Below are positions 25,419 to 33,327 of a stretch of DNA of 64,000 nt, piece after piece. How positions within the stretch are numbered: position 1 is the stretch's first letter; each line of letters opens with the position of its first letter. Origin of the DNA: an uncultured Agathobaculum sp. (lineage in GTDB: Bacteria; Bacillota; Clostridia; Oscillospirales; Butyricicoccaceae); the NCBI GenBank assembly GCA_944384725.1, contig CALWUJ010000002.1, forward strand, positions 1 to 64,000, read 5' to 3'. Below the pieces are notes generated by a model. That model was given only the letters and a program-made list of their open reading frames with translations. It ran no database searches and had not been told where the DNA came from. A program made the translations under genes and the position numbers.

Positions 25419-26885
25419 TTAGTCATTGGGGCTGATAACGCCCCGGATCACCTGTAAGTTGTTCACATCCGGGTCCTCGGTGCCGAGCAGCATACAGTTT
25501 TTCTCTTTTGCATAGCGGATATAATCGAGAATTGCGCGCGTGATTCGCTCGCCGGGGGCGAGGATCGGGATACCGGGCGGGTAGCACATGACAAACTCGG
25601 CGCAGATGCGTCCAACCGAAGCATCCAGCGCAATCGTCTGCTTGTCCGCATAAAAGGCTTCCTGCGGGGCAGCGACCACCTGCGGCGAAATGTATTCCTG
25701 CCGCATGAGCGTCGCCTTATCGCGCTTGTAGCGGCGGCGGATATCCGCCAGCGCCGCGACCAGCCGCTCCAGATCGCGCTCGCGGTCACCGACCGAGACA
25801 TAGGCGAGCAGGTTGCCCAGATCGCCAAATTCGGTCTGGATGTCGTAAAAGTCGCGCAGCACGTCGTATACTTCGATGCCGGCAAGGCCGACGTCAAGCG
25901 TGTTGACGGCAAGTTTGGTCACGTCAAAGTCATAGACCGTGTCGCCGTTGATGAGTTCGCGGCCGTAGGCATAATAATCGCCAATCTGGTTGATTTCGTC
26001 GCGTGCGTACTCGGTCAGGTGTGTGACCTTGCGAAAGATATCCTTGCCGTAGAGCGCGAGATTTTTGCGCGAAATGTCCAGACTGACCATCAGCAGGTAC
26101 GAGCCGGAGGTCGTTTGCGTCAGGTTGATGATCTGCCGGACGTATTCGGCGTTCATCGACGGGCCGCACAGCAGAAAGCTCGACTGCGTCAGGCTGCCGC
26201 CTGATTTGTGCATGGAAACCGAGGCGAGGTCTGCGCCCGCGGCCATTGCGGATACCGGCATGTTTTCCCCGAAGTAGAAGTGCGTGCCGTGCGCTTCATC
26301 CGCCAGCACCTTCATGCCCTTTTCGTGCGCCAGCCGCACGATTTCCTTGAGGTCGGAGCAGATGCCGTAATAGGTCGGGTTGTTGACCAGCACCGCCTTG
26401 GCGGACGGGTGCTTTTCGATCGCAGCTTTGACGTCCGCGACCGACATACCCAGCGAGATGCCCAGCCGGTCGTTCATCTGCGGATTGACGTAAACCGGGA
26501 TTGCGCCGGTCAGCACGAGTGCATTAATGACGCTGCGGTGCACGTTGCGGGGCAGGATGATCTCGTCGCCGCGCGCAACGACGCTTAAAACCATCGACTG
26601 AACGGAGGAGGTTGTGCCGCCGACCATCAGAAACGCATGTGCCGCGCCAAACGCTTCGGCGGCGAGTTCTTCCGCTTCGCGGATGACGCTGACCGGGTGG
26701 CACAGGTTGTCGAGCGGCTTCATGGAGTTGACGTCGACCGTCATGCACGGCTCGCCCAGAAAACGTGTCAGTTCGGGGTTGCCGCGGCCGCGCTTGTGTC
26801 CGGGGACATCAAACGGCACGATGCGCATATCCTTAAAGTGTTCGAGCGCCTCTTTGATGGGCGCACGGGACTGATCCATAGTCAT
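25419..26885 (-). CDS. speA: Arginine/ornithine/lysine decarboxylase (SpeA, fold type I)
   Basis: 488 residues from ATG 26885 (GAAAGAAGG upstream). Aspartate-aminotransferase-fold PLP enzyme of the Orn/Lys/Arg decarboxylase major-domain family, similar to Bacillus SpeA. The N terminus shows DVPGHKRGRG; VLADEAHGTHFYF and SMHKSGGSLTQSSFLL (PLP lysine) are intact. Substrate preference cannot be read from sequence: arginine is usual for this subfamily, giving agmatine, but no agmatinase or agmatine deiminase gene is in the window. The downstream speE needs putrescine. A cluster of hairpins lies between it and speD. Confidence 0.88.
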   Translation of the reverse strand: MTMDQSRAPIKEALEHFKDMRIVPFDVPGHKRGRGNPELTRFLGEPCMTVDVNSMKPLDNLCHPVSVIREAEELAAEAFGAAHAFLMVGGTTSSVQSMVLSVVARGDEIILPRNVHRSVINALVLTGAIPVYVNPQMNDRLGISLGMSVADVKAAIEKHPSAKAVLVNNPTYYGICSDLKEIVRLAHEKGMKVLADEAHGTHFYFGENMPVSAMAAGADLASVSMHKSGGSLTQSSFLLCGPSMNAEYVRQIINLTQTTSGSYLLMVSLDISRKNLALYGKDIFRKVTHLTEYARDEINQIGDYYAYGRELINGDTVYDFDVTKLAVNTLDVGLAGIEVYDVLRDFYDIQTEFGDLGNLLAYVSVGDRERDLERLVAALADIRRRYKRDKATLMRQEYISPQVVAAPQEAFYADKQTIALDASVGRICAEFVMCYPPGIPILAPGERITRAILDYIRYAKEKNCMLLGTEDPDVNNLQVIRGVISPND

Positions 26886-26904
26886 GCCTTCTTTCGATAG
26901 CCTA

Positions 26905-27011
26905 TCGATCGAAACCACGCTTTCGATCGAATCAGAAGTATCAAAAAGTCGGGCAAAGCTCGACTTTTTGATGCCGCTCACAGAGCGGCTGAATGATTGC
27001 GCTGCGGCGCA
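26905..27011. repeat. Cluster of palindromic hairpins between speD and speA
   Basis: Hairpins in series: 26905-26930 (10-bp stem ending GAAA, loop CCACGC, then TTTC), 26940-26972 (15-bp stem with one wobble, loop AAA), 26973-26989 (GCCGCT/AGCGGC) and a small one at 26998-27011. The first two have counterparts in the array at 38605-38742 with the same loops or layout but different arm bases. They may act as attenuators or processing sites in the spe transcript, or be copies of a mobile palindromic repeat. Confidence 0.75.
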
Positions 27012-27047
27012 GAAATATTTTCAATAAACTGTCGCGAAGCGTCAGCA

Positions 27048-27812
27048 TTAGTAAATATTCTTGCCGGAGAAAATCTCGATCATTTCGCGCCGCAGGTCGG
27101 AATGGATCTTCAGGCGCGTTTTGGGGGGCAGTTCATAAATATCGGTGTTAAACAGATAGTTCTGCAAATCAACTTCTTTGAGCAGCATCCGTGTGTGGAA
27201 CAGGTTGGACTGATAGACGTTGACGTCGTATGCATCATACCGGTCGAGCGTTGCGGGGTCGATAAAGTCCTGGATCGAGGTGATATGGTGGTCCATAAAC
27301 AGCTTTTTGCCCTCGATATCGCGTGTAAAACCGCGCACGCGGTAGTCCATCGTGATGATATCCGAGTCGAACGAGCCGATCAGATAGTCGAGCGTGGACA
27401 GCGGCGTGATCTCGCCGCAGGTCGCCACGTCGATATCCACACGGAAAGTCGCAAGGCAGGTGTCCGGGTGGTACTCGGGATAGGTGTGCACGGTGACGTG
27501 GCTCTTGTCCAGATGTGCTACGATCGTGTCCGGCTCGGGGGCTGGCTTCATATGCTCTTCCGCGATCAGGAACGTGACCGACGCGCCCTGCGGGTCGTAA
27601 TCCTGCTTGGAGATATGCAGCACATGCGCGCCGATCATCTCGGTGACGCGCTCAAGGATGCCGGTCAGACGCTCGGAGTTGTACTGCTGATCGATATACG
27701 CGATATAGTCGCGCTGTTCGCGCTCGGTTTTGGCGTAGCACACGTCATAAATATTGAAAGAAAGCGCTTTGGTCAGGTTGTTGAAACCGTAAAGTCTGAG
27801 TTTGCTCTGCAT
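27048..27812 (-). CDS. speD: S-adenosylmethionine decarboxylase proenzyme
   Basis: 254 residues, the length of the larger bacterial (E. coli-type) form. [15 protein letters not shown] holds the serine that becomes the pyruvoyl group after self-cleavage. The start [27 protein letters not shown] is typical of SpeD. It supplies decarboxylated SAM for SpeE. First gene of the spe operon; GAGGATAAT precedes its ATG, which lies 22 bases after a terminator-like hairpin. Confidence 0.95.
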   Translation of the reverse strand: MQSKLRLYGFNNLTKALSFNIYDVCYAKTEREQRDYIAYIDQQYNSERLTGILERVTEMIGAHVLHISKQDYDPQGASVTFLIAEEHMKPAPEPDTIVAHLDKSHVTVHTYPEYHPDTCLATFRVDIDVATCGEITPLSTLDYLIGSFDSDIITMDYRVRGFTRDIEGKKLFMDHHITSIQDFIDPATLDRYDAYDVNVYQSNLFHTRMLLKEVDLQNYLFNTDIYELPPKTRLKIHSDLRREMIEIFSGKNIY

Positions 27813-27833
27813 ATCTTATTATCCTCACATCAA

Positions 27834-27990
27834 TAAAAAATCCTCAAGCAAAAGAAAAGCCCCGCGATCGGCGGGACGTACTTTTCCACTTGAGGAAGGC
27901 AATCTCTCTCTTTGTCCGGACTGTTCCGGACCGTCTGTATCTGGAAGAGGAAAGAGTCTATATAGCAAGAATCTACTTTTACTACTCTTA
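27834..27990 (-). promoter_or_regulatory. Structured leader with terminator-like hairpin upstream of speD
   Basis: Read on the minus strand, the leader contains a 7-bp hairpin (GTCCGGA/TCCGGAC around 27916-27933) enclosed by CTCTTT/AAAGAG pairing. A large composite hairpin follows (plus 27841-27896: outer TCCTCAAG/CTTGAGGA, inner GC-rich stem) and then six U. A terminator between promoter and first gene suggests attenuation, possibly by a polyamine- or SAM-related signal. I could not match it to a known riboswitch or T-box. Confidence 0.5.
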
Positions 27991-28283
27991 TTGATTGTTT
28001 CACAAGTGTGATGCGCCCGCGGCACACGGCTTTTAGTCAGCCAACTTATAAAATTCAATAAGGCAACAAAGTTGCCAAGTGCGGCATTTGACCCGGCTGT
28101 CCGTATGGCCTTAGCGCCTTCCGAAAACGGGAAGGGCGGTCAAAGAATTCTGCTGAAAGGCTTTGCCTCTCCGAGTGAATATTATTATATCGTACAAACC
28201 GCAGGATTGCAAGATTTTCTTGCAGGTTTTACACGCCGCAGACCGGCATTTTGCGTGGAAACAAAAAGTTTACAGTCGAACCT
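27991..28283. other. Divergent intergenic region between speD and the amidase gene
   Basis: About 290 bases without a credible gene. It holds a small perfect hairpin GGCAAC-AAA-GTTGCC (28062-28076) and several weaker hairpins (about 28115-28138, 28158-28168, 28208-28224). The spe promoter must lie here; I see AT-rich candidates around 28040-28060 but no convincing hexamer pair. Confidence 0.35.
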
Positions 28284-28312
28284 TTGAAAAAAAGCGCGAA
28301 ACGTAGTACAAT
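28284..28312 (+). promoter_or_regulatory. Promoter of the amidase gene
   Basis: TTGAAA (28284-28289), a 17-bp gap and TACAAT (28307-28312). The predicted transcript start near 28319 argues against any start codon before that and favours the GTG at 28350. Confidence 0.65.
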
Positions 28313-28349
28313 ACTATCAACACAGTCAATAATGGGGAGTCTATGCGCC

Positions 28350-29051
28350 GTGAAGATAACAGGGTTTCATACAAATACAAAACGTAAGGGAAAACGCGCA
28401 GGTGGAGGTCGCGCGTTGCTGTTGGCAGGGCTGGTGATTGTCTCGTTTCTGGCGGGTATGTTCACGCACAGCGCGATCAGCCGCCCGCCGCAGCCGGATG
28501 CCGGCCTGTCCTATATTGAGGATATCCCGGTTTACACGGATTATCTGCCCGAGGGCAGCCGCGCGCGTCCGGGCGAAAAACGTGAGATCAAATATCTGGT
28601 CATCCATGAAACGGATAATTTTTCCGCCGGGGCGGACGCCGCTGCGCACAATTCCTTCATTCATCAGAATGCAAACGCCGAATCGGGCATCGTTTCATGG
28701 CACTATACGGTGGACGATCACGAAATCTACCACCATCTGCCGGACAATGAGACTGCCTATCACGCGGGCGACCAGATGGAGAAAAACGGCGGCAACATGA
28801 ACGGCATCGGCATTGAGATGTGCGTCAACGAGGACGGCAACTATGAGCAGACGCTCATCAACGCGGAAAAGCTGTGCGCGCGCCTGCTGCTGGAATATGA
28901 CCTCAACCCGGATAAGGCGCTGAAAAAGCATCAGGACTTTTCCGGCAAGGTCTGTCCGGCAAAGCTCATCAATGATGGCCGGTGGGATGAGTTCTGCGCG
29001 GCGGTCAAACAGAAGTATGAAGAGCTCAAAGCGGCGCAGGCAAATGGTTAG
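28350..29051 (+). CDS. Membrane-anchored N-acetylmuramoyl-L-alanine amidase (amidase_2)
   Basis: 233 residues from GTG 28350, chosen because GGGGAG lies ten bases upstream; an ATG at 28332 in the same frame is the alternative. A basic start is followed by one membrane anchor (about 21-40) and an extracellular amidase_2/PGRP domain. LVIHETDN (first zinc His), WHYTVDD, YHAGD, GIGIEMCVN and KHQDFSGKVCPAKL (last zinc ligands) are present. It cuts the bond between MurNAc and the stem peptide of peptidoglycan. Monocistronic. Confidence 0.88.
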   Translation: MKITGFHTNTKRKGKRAGGGRALLLAGLVIVSFLAGMFTHSAISRPPQPDAGLSYIEDIPVYTDYLPEGSRARPGEKREIKYLVIHETDNFSAGADAAAHNSFIHQNANAESGIVSWHYTVDDHEIYHHLPDNETAYHAGDQMEKNGGNMNGIGIEMCVNEDGNYEQTLINAEKLCARLLLEYDLNPDKALKKHQDFSGKVCPAKLINDGRWDEFCAAVKQKYEELKAAQANG

Positions 29052-29080
29052 TGCTATACAACTGCGTGCAAAACTGTATC

Positions 29081-29122
29081 AAAAAGAAAGGGCGATTTGT
29101 GGCAAATCGCTCTTTTCTTTTG
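29081..29122 (+). terminator. Terminator after the amidase gene
   Basis: AAAAGAAAGGGCGATTT pairs with AAATCGCTCTTTTCTTTT around the loop GTGGC; T-rich 3' side. Confidence 0.85.
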
Positions 29123-29132
29123 GGTAATTTGG

Positions 29133-29141
29133 TGGTATACT
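29133..29141 (+). promoter_or_regulatory. Extended -10 promoter for aroF
   Basis: TGGTATACT is a TGn-extended -10 located about 41 bp before the aroF start codon. No clear -35 is present. Confidence 0.5.
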
Positions 29142-29182
29142 GGCAAGGCTTACATTTTTAACTGATAAAGGAGTGAACTGAA

Positions 29183-30202
29183 ATGATCGTTGTACTCAAG
29201 CAGAACAGCGACAAGGAACGTGTTGACCGTCTGATGCAGCATTTCATGGATATGGGGCTGCGGATCAACTATTCCGAGGGTGCCAATACCACCATCCTCG
29301 GCCTGATGGGCGACACCACCAAACTCGATGAAGGGGACATCATGGCCTATGACGTGGTCGAGCGTGTGCAGCGCGTGACCGAGCCGTTCAAGGCCGTTAA
29401 CCGCAAATTCCATCCCGAGGACACGGTCATGGAGGTCGCGGGGCGCAAGATCGGTGCGGGCTATTTCAATGTCATGGCGGGCCCCTGCTCGGTCGAGAGC
29501 GAGGCGCAAATCGTTGAGGTGGCCGAGGCGGTCAAAAAGGCGGGCGCGTCCTTCCTGCGCGGCGGCGCATTCAAGCCGCGTACCTCGCCCTACTCCTTCC
29601 AAGGTCTGGAGGCCGAGGGTCTCAAGCTGCTGCTCGAGGCCAAGCGCCAGACCGGCCTTCCGATCGTGACCGAAATCATGAGCGAAAAGCACCTTGACCT
29701 GTTCGCGGATGTGGATATCATTCAGCTCGGTGCACGCAACATGCAGAACTTCATGCTGCTCAAGGAGCTGGGGCATTCGAACAAGCCCATTCTGCTCAAG
29801 CGCGGCCTGTCCGCGACGATGGAGGAATTCCTCATGGCGGCGGAATATATCTTCGCGGGCGGCAACACCAACGTTATCCTGTGCGAGCGCGGTATCCGCA
29901 CGTTTGAGAACCTCATCCGCAACAATCTGGATATCTCCGCCGTGCCGCTGGTCAAGAAGTTCAGCCACTTGCCGATCATCATTGACCCGAGCCACGCCGC
30001 TGGACGGCGTGACATGGTGCAGCCGCTGTCGCGCGCGGCAATCGCTGCGGGCGCGGACGGCCTGATTATCGAGGTGCATAACGATCCGAAGCATGCGCTG
30101 TGTGACGGCGCGCAGTCGCTCGATATTCCGCAGTTTGAAGCGGTGATGGCGGATATCAAGCGCCGCGCTGAATTTGAAGAAAGAACGTTGATGCCGCAGT
30201 GA
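29183..30202 (+). CDS. aroF: 3-deoxy-7-phosphoheptulonate (DAHP) synthase, type I-beta with N-terminal regulatory domain
   Basis: 339 residues. Residues 1-67 form a ferredoxin-like/ACT-like domain known in Thermotoga-type enzymes to mediate feedback by aromatic amino acids. The barrel follows: VMAGPCSVES, FLRGGAFKPRTSPYSFQG, TEIMS, IQLGARNMQN, LLKRGL, CERGIRTFE and IDPSHAAGRRD. It condenses PEP and erythrose 4-phosphate, the first step of the shikimate pathway. AAGGAG precedes the ATG. A small membrane protein gene overlaps its stop. Confidence 0.96.
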   Translation: MIVVLKQNSDKERVDRLMQHFMDMGLRINYSEGANTTILGLMGDTTKLDEGDIMAYDVVERVQRVTEPFKAVNRKFHPEDTVMEVAGRKIGAGYFNVMAGPCSVESEAQIVEVAEAVKKAGASFLRGGAFKPRTSPYSFQGLEAEGLKLLLEAKRQTGLPIVTEIMSEKHLDLFADVDIIQLGARNMQNFMLLKELGHSNKPILLKRGLSATMEEFLMAAEYIFAGGNTNVILCERGIRTFENLIRNNLDISAVPLVKKFSHLPIIIDPSHAAGRRDMVQPLSRAAIAAGADGLIIEVHNDPKHALCDGAQSLDIPQFEAVMADIKRRAEFEERTLMPQ

Positions 30203-30537
30203 GGGACTTCGTTCGGTTTGGCGTGATCCTACACTATTTTGCAACGGTCGCGGGATGGATATTCTGCTTGGTGCTGCTGGGCGATCCGCAGGAGCGAACG
30301 CTTTTTGGCTTTGTGCTGTTGCTTGTGTGGACATTTTGGCAGACCATCCGTGTGCTGGAATTATTGGCGCGTCTGTTGCTCGGTCGTCTGGATGAAAAAG
30401 AAGAGCAAATGCAGCAGAGTTTTGCGCGCCTGAGCGAGCAATTGGGCGAAGGAAAGGCGAAAGGCATTCTGGCGGGTGTGCTGGTCGCGATGATTGGCTT
30501 CAAGCTGGTATTGCCTGCGGCGATGAACCAGATCTAA
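30199..30537 (+). CDS. Small membrane protein translationally coupled to aroF
   Basis: 112 residues starting at GTG 30199, overlapping the aroF stop (GTGA). Two N-terminal membrane segments (about 5-28 and 34-62), a charged amphipathic stretch (LDEKEEQMQQSFARLSEQLGEGKAK) and a third segment (about 88-106). I do not recognise a family. The tight overlap is seen directly; a role connected with aromatic metabolism would be inference. Confidence 0.65.
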   Translation: MRDFVRFGVILHYFATVAGWIFCLVLLGDPQERTLFGFVLLLVWTFWQTIRVLELLARLLLGRLDEKEEQMQQSFARLSEQLGEGKAKGILAGVLVAMIGFKLVLPAAMNQI

Positions 30538-30540
30538 AAG

Positions 30541-30570
30541 AAAAAGCGAGGCGTGTGCCTCGCTTTTTTT
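30541..30570. terminator. Bidirectional terminator
   Basis: AAAAAGCGAGGC pairs with GCCTCGCTTTTT around GTGT, between convergent genes ending at 30537 and 30581. Confidence 0.9.
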
Positions 30571-30580
30571 GCGTTTTGCA

Positions 30581-31702
30581 TTAGATTTTGACCAGCTCGT
30601 ATTCGCGGGTGCCAAGCCCCAGTTTTTCCGCGTGCTCAAGTGCGGACTGCCAGTTGGTGTCCGGATGAACGGCGTGGAAGTGGTCGTTCGGGTCGTGGAT
30701 GTGGTGGTGCTCGGTCTCGTCGCACAGCAGACTTGCCGGGTTGACCGGAGCGGCATTGACCGCGTCCGCGCACGCCTGATCGAGCGCGACCGGGTCAAAC
30801 GATGCAAACATGCCGATGTTCGGCACGATAGCAACATCGTTTTCCGCGTGGCAGTCGCAGTTGGGCGATACATCGATGACGAGCGAAATGTGGAAGCACG
30901 GACGGCCGTCCACAACCGCCTTGGTGTATTCCGCGATTTTGCGGTTCAAAACGATGTTGGATTCATCATAGCCGCAACCGATCGCGTCGGTCGGGCACAC
31001 GCCGATGCAGCGGCCGCAGCCGACGCACTTATCATGGTCGATGTGTGCCTTTTTGTCCGTGATGGTGATGGCGCTGTGTGCGCAGATGCGCGTGCACATG
31101 CCGCAGCCTACACAGGGGTTCTGGTCAACCTGCGGCTTGCCGGCGTTGTGCTGCTCCATCTTGCCCGCGCGCGAGCCGCAGCCCATGCCGATATTCTTCA
31201 GGCAGCCGCCAAAGCCGCTTGCTTCATGACCCTTGAAATGGGTCAGCGAGATAAACACATCCGCGTCCATGATGGCCTGTCCGATCTTAGCTTCCTTGAC
31301 GTATTCGCCGCCCTCAACCGGCACATATGCTTCGTCCGTACCTTTCAGGCCGTCCGCGATGATAACATGGCAGCCGGTGGAGAACGGCGAAAAGCCGTTG
31401 AGGTAAGCAGAGTCGAGGTGGTCAAGCGCGTTTTTGCGCCCGCCGACGTACAGCGTGTTGCAGTCGGTCAGGAACGGCTTGCCGCCGCGCTCACGCACGA
31501 AGTCCGCAACGGTTTTTGCCCAGTTCGGACGGAGGAACGCAAGGTTGCCCGGTTCGCCAAAATGGATTTTGATGGCGGTGAACTTTTTGTCAAAGTCGAT
31601 GCTGTCCATGCCTGCGGTTTTCATCAAGCGGGTCAGCTTTTGCTGCAAATTCTCTGTCAGGGTTGTGCGGAAGTCCGCAAAATAGACTTTGGATTTATCC
31701 AT
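30581..31702 (-). CDS. DUF362 protein with two 4Fe-4S clusters
   Basis: 373 residues. The DUF362 domain covers about residues 20-185 ([40 protein letters not shown]). Two ferredoxin-type CxxCxxCxxxC motifs follow ([16 protein letters not shown] and [16 protein letters not shown], about 195-245), then a second DUF362 stretch. Such proteins are common in strict anaerobes and are thought to have electron-transfer or redox roles; no reaction is established to my knowledge. GAGAGGAA precedes the ATG. Confidence 0.9.
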   Translation of the reverse strand: [373 protein letters not shown]

Positions 31703-31788
31703 AACAGTTCATTCCTCTCTTGTCAATCTTTGCCCTTTTATCAGTATACCACAAGGCAGGGCGACAAAACAAGCGGGCTGCGCCAAAC

Positions 31789-31819
31789 GAAAAAACCGCA
31801 CCGGATTTTCGGTGCGGTC
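31789..31819 (-). terminator. Terminator of the XRE regulator gene
   Basis: On the minus strand ACCGCACC and GGTGCGGT (plus 31795-31802/31811-31818) pair, followed by six T. The stem overlaps the end of the coding region. Confidence 0.8.
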
Positions 31820-32033
31820 ATCTGCGGAAGGGCGTACAGTCGTCCGAGCGGCCGAGCAGGTAGTCCAGACTGACATTATAAAAGTCGGCAAGACTGCACA
31901 GCACATCGTTGGGTATGTTTCGTCGACCAGTTTCATAATTGCAATAGGTGGCACGCGGGATATGCAGCGCCTGTGCGACAGCCTCTTGGCTTAAATCGCG
32001 ATCTTCGCGCATGTCTTTGATTCGCAGCTTCAT
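31818..32033 (-). CDS. Small XRE-family repressor
   Basis: 71 residues, essentially one helix-turn-helix domain: MREDRDLSQEAVAQALHIPRATYCNYETGRRNIPNDVLCSLADFYNVSLDYLLGR. GAGGTGG lies upstream; the second of two adjacent ATG codons (32033) has the better spacing. It is divergent from a 65-codon gene. The perfect palindrome at 32084-32108 between them is the likely operator. It resembles stand-alone phage-type or toxin-antitoxin-type regulators, but no phage or toxin gene is recognisable. Confidence 0.85.
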   Translation of the reverse strand: MKLRIKDMREDRDLSQEAVAQALHIPRATYCNYETGRRNIPNDVLCSLADFYNVSLDYLLGRSDDCTPFRR

Positions 32034-32083
32034 CATACCACCTCGCATGGTATCAGTATACTTTTCAGAAAAGATACACTTGC

Positions 32084-32108
32084 ATTTTGTGTCAAAATGA
32101 CACAAAAT
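32084..32108. promoter_or_regulatory. Perfect 11-3-11 palindrome in the XRE divergent region
   Basis: ATTTTGTGTCA (32084-32094), AAA, TGACACAAAAT (32098-32108). A weaker palindrome (GTATACTTTTC/GAAAAGATAC) lies around 32055-32076 near the XRE gene's TATACT. The strong one overlaps the likely promoter of the rightward gene (TTGCAT at 32080). Confidence 0.75.
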
Positions 32109-32126
32109 ATAGATGAGGTGATGAAA

Positions 32127-32324
32127 ATGAGCGTAATGAACGAAAATAGGACAGAATCCGTGACTGAGCTGCACTATAAAACCGCATATCTGCACTTGTT
32201 TGGCGCGGTCGCCGCGCTGACCGAGCGCATCGAAGCCGCAGGCATAGGCATGAGCCTTGCAGAAGTCTGCGGCGCACTTGAACAGGCGTTGCGCGATGCA
32301 GAGGACGCAGCTTGCGCGGATTAG
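32127..32324 (+). CDS. Small hypothetical protein divergent from the XRE repressor
   Basis: 65 residues from ATG 32127, six bases after GAGGTG. Predicted helical: YKTAYLHLFGAVAALTERIEA then a second amphipathic helix rich in Ala, Glu and Asp. No signal peptide, Cys or known motif. Its stop overlaps the stop of the convergent deacetylase gene by four bases (TTAG serves both strands). The divergent palindrome suggests it is the target of the XRE repressor. Function unknown. Confidence 0.6.
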   Translation: MSVMNENRTESVTELHYKTAYLHLFGAVAALTERIEAAGIGMSLAEVCGALEQALRDAEDAACAD

Positions 32325-33163
32325 TCTGCCGCCAAATCAGCGAGACTGCCGAAGGTGTAGCCCTCGTTCTCCCAGCGGGTGAGCAGCTCATCAAGAATGC
32401 GCGCGTTGGTCTCGCTCGTCGAGTGCAGCAGCACGATCGCGCCGTTGTGGATGCGCGGCAGCAGCTTGGCAAAGGCTTGCTCGTCGGTCGGCTGGTTGTC
32501 GGTATACCAATCCACATATGCCAGCGACCAGAACACGGTCGTGTAGCCCAGTTCCTGCGCCTGCTTGAGGTTTTCCTCGCTGAATTTTCCCTGCGGCGGG
32601 CGGTAGAATTTCTGCATCGGCTGGCCGGTCAGCGCGGTATATTTCTCTTCCAGTCCGTTCAGTTCAGCGGCAAAGGCTTCCTTGTCGGAAATGGAGGACA
32701 TATCCGGGTGGTGCAGCGTGTGGTTGCCGACGATGTGTCCCTCGTCCACCATGCGCTGTACCAACTCGGGCGCAGAGTCGATGAAGTTTCCCACAACAAA
32801 AAAGCATGCAGGTGCATTATGTTTTTGCAGCGCGTCCAGAATCGCGCCCGTGTTGCCGTTTTCGTAGCCCGCGTCAAAGGTCAGATAGATGGTGTTTTTG
32901 GTCGTGTCGCCCACATAATAGGAATCCCATTGCAGCAGCGTGTCGGCAGACACGTTGCCGACCGGCGGCTGGCCCTCGGTCTGGAAGGACAGACCCCAGT
33001 CGCTGATGGAGGTGGGCACAGCTTCCTCTGTGCCGGCGGTCGTCTGCACTGTATTGCCGCGCTCCTCCTGCGGCACAAAGAAAAACAGCGCAGCCAGCAG
33101 CGCGCACACGCCCGCCGCCGCGCCGATGCGGTACAGCGTGTCGCGGGTGATGGTGATGAACAT
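32321..33163 (-). CDS. Polysaccharide deacetylase (PdaA-like, membrane-anchored)
   Basis: 280 residues from ATG 33163. One N-terminal membrane anchor (about 12-30), then a NodB-type domain: IYLTFDAGYENGNT (catalytic Asp-Ala-Gly variant typical of PdaA), GNHTLHHPDMS (zinc His pair), FYRPPQGKFS and IVLLHSTSETNARILDELL. WGLSFQTEGQPPVGN and the segment after it match Bacillus PdaA, which deacetylates MurNAc when spore-cortex muramic-delta-lactam is made. This fits a spore-forming lineage. Confidence 0.88.
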   Translation of the reverse strand: MFITITRDTLYRIGAAAGVCALLAALFFFVPQEERGNTVQTTAGTEEAVPTSISDWGLSFQTEGQPPVGNVSADTLLQWDSYYVGDTTKNTIYLTFDAGYENGNTGAILDALQKHNAPACFFVVGNFIDSAPELVQRMVDEGHIVGNHTLHHPDMSSISDKEAFAAELNGLEEKYTALTGQPMQKFYRPPQGKFSEENLKQAQELGYTTVFWSLAYVDWYTDNQPTDEQAFAKLLPRIHNGAIVLLHSTSETNARILDELLTRWENEGYTFGSLADLAAD

Positions 33164-33327
33164 AAGTAAACGCCCCCTTGATGGTATATCGTATGCGGTG
33201 TGCACCCGGCATATGCCTCTGGACAAAATGACAGCTTTTTCGCCTAAAAAATGGAGAAAACACAAATGGACGGCACAGCGCGGCAAGAGTACAATAAGGA
33301 TAAGGACAGAGAAGGGGGGCATGACTT

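Noticed and set aside
27825..28058. 77-codon leader peptide upstream of speD
   Set aside because: No ribosome site, and the frame runs through the structured leader; hydrophilic low-quality sequence.
27834..28060. T-box or SAM riboswitch upstream of speD
   Set aside because: AGAGTAGT and a terminator recall a T-box, but the conserved UGGNACCGCG bulge is absent and the size does not fit; SAM-riboswitch core motifs were not found either. Kept only as an unassigned structured leader.
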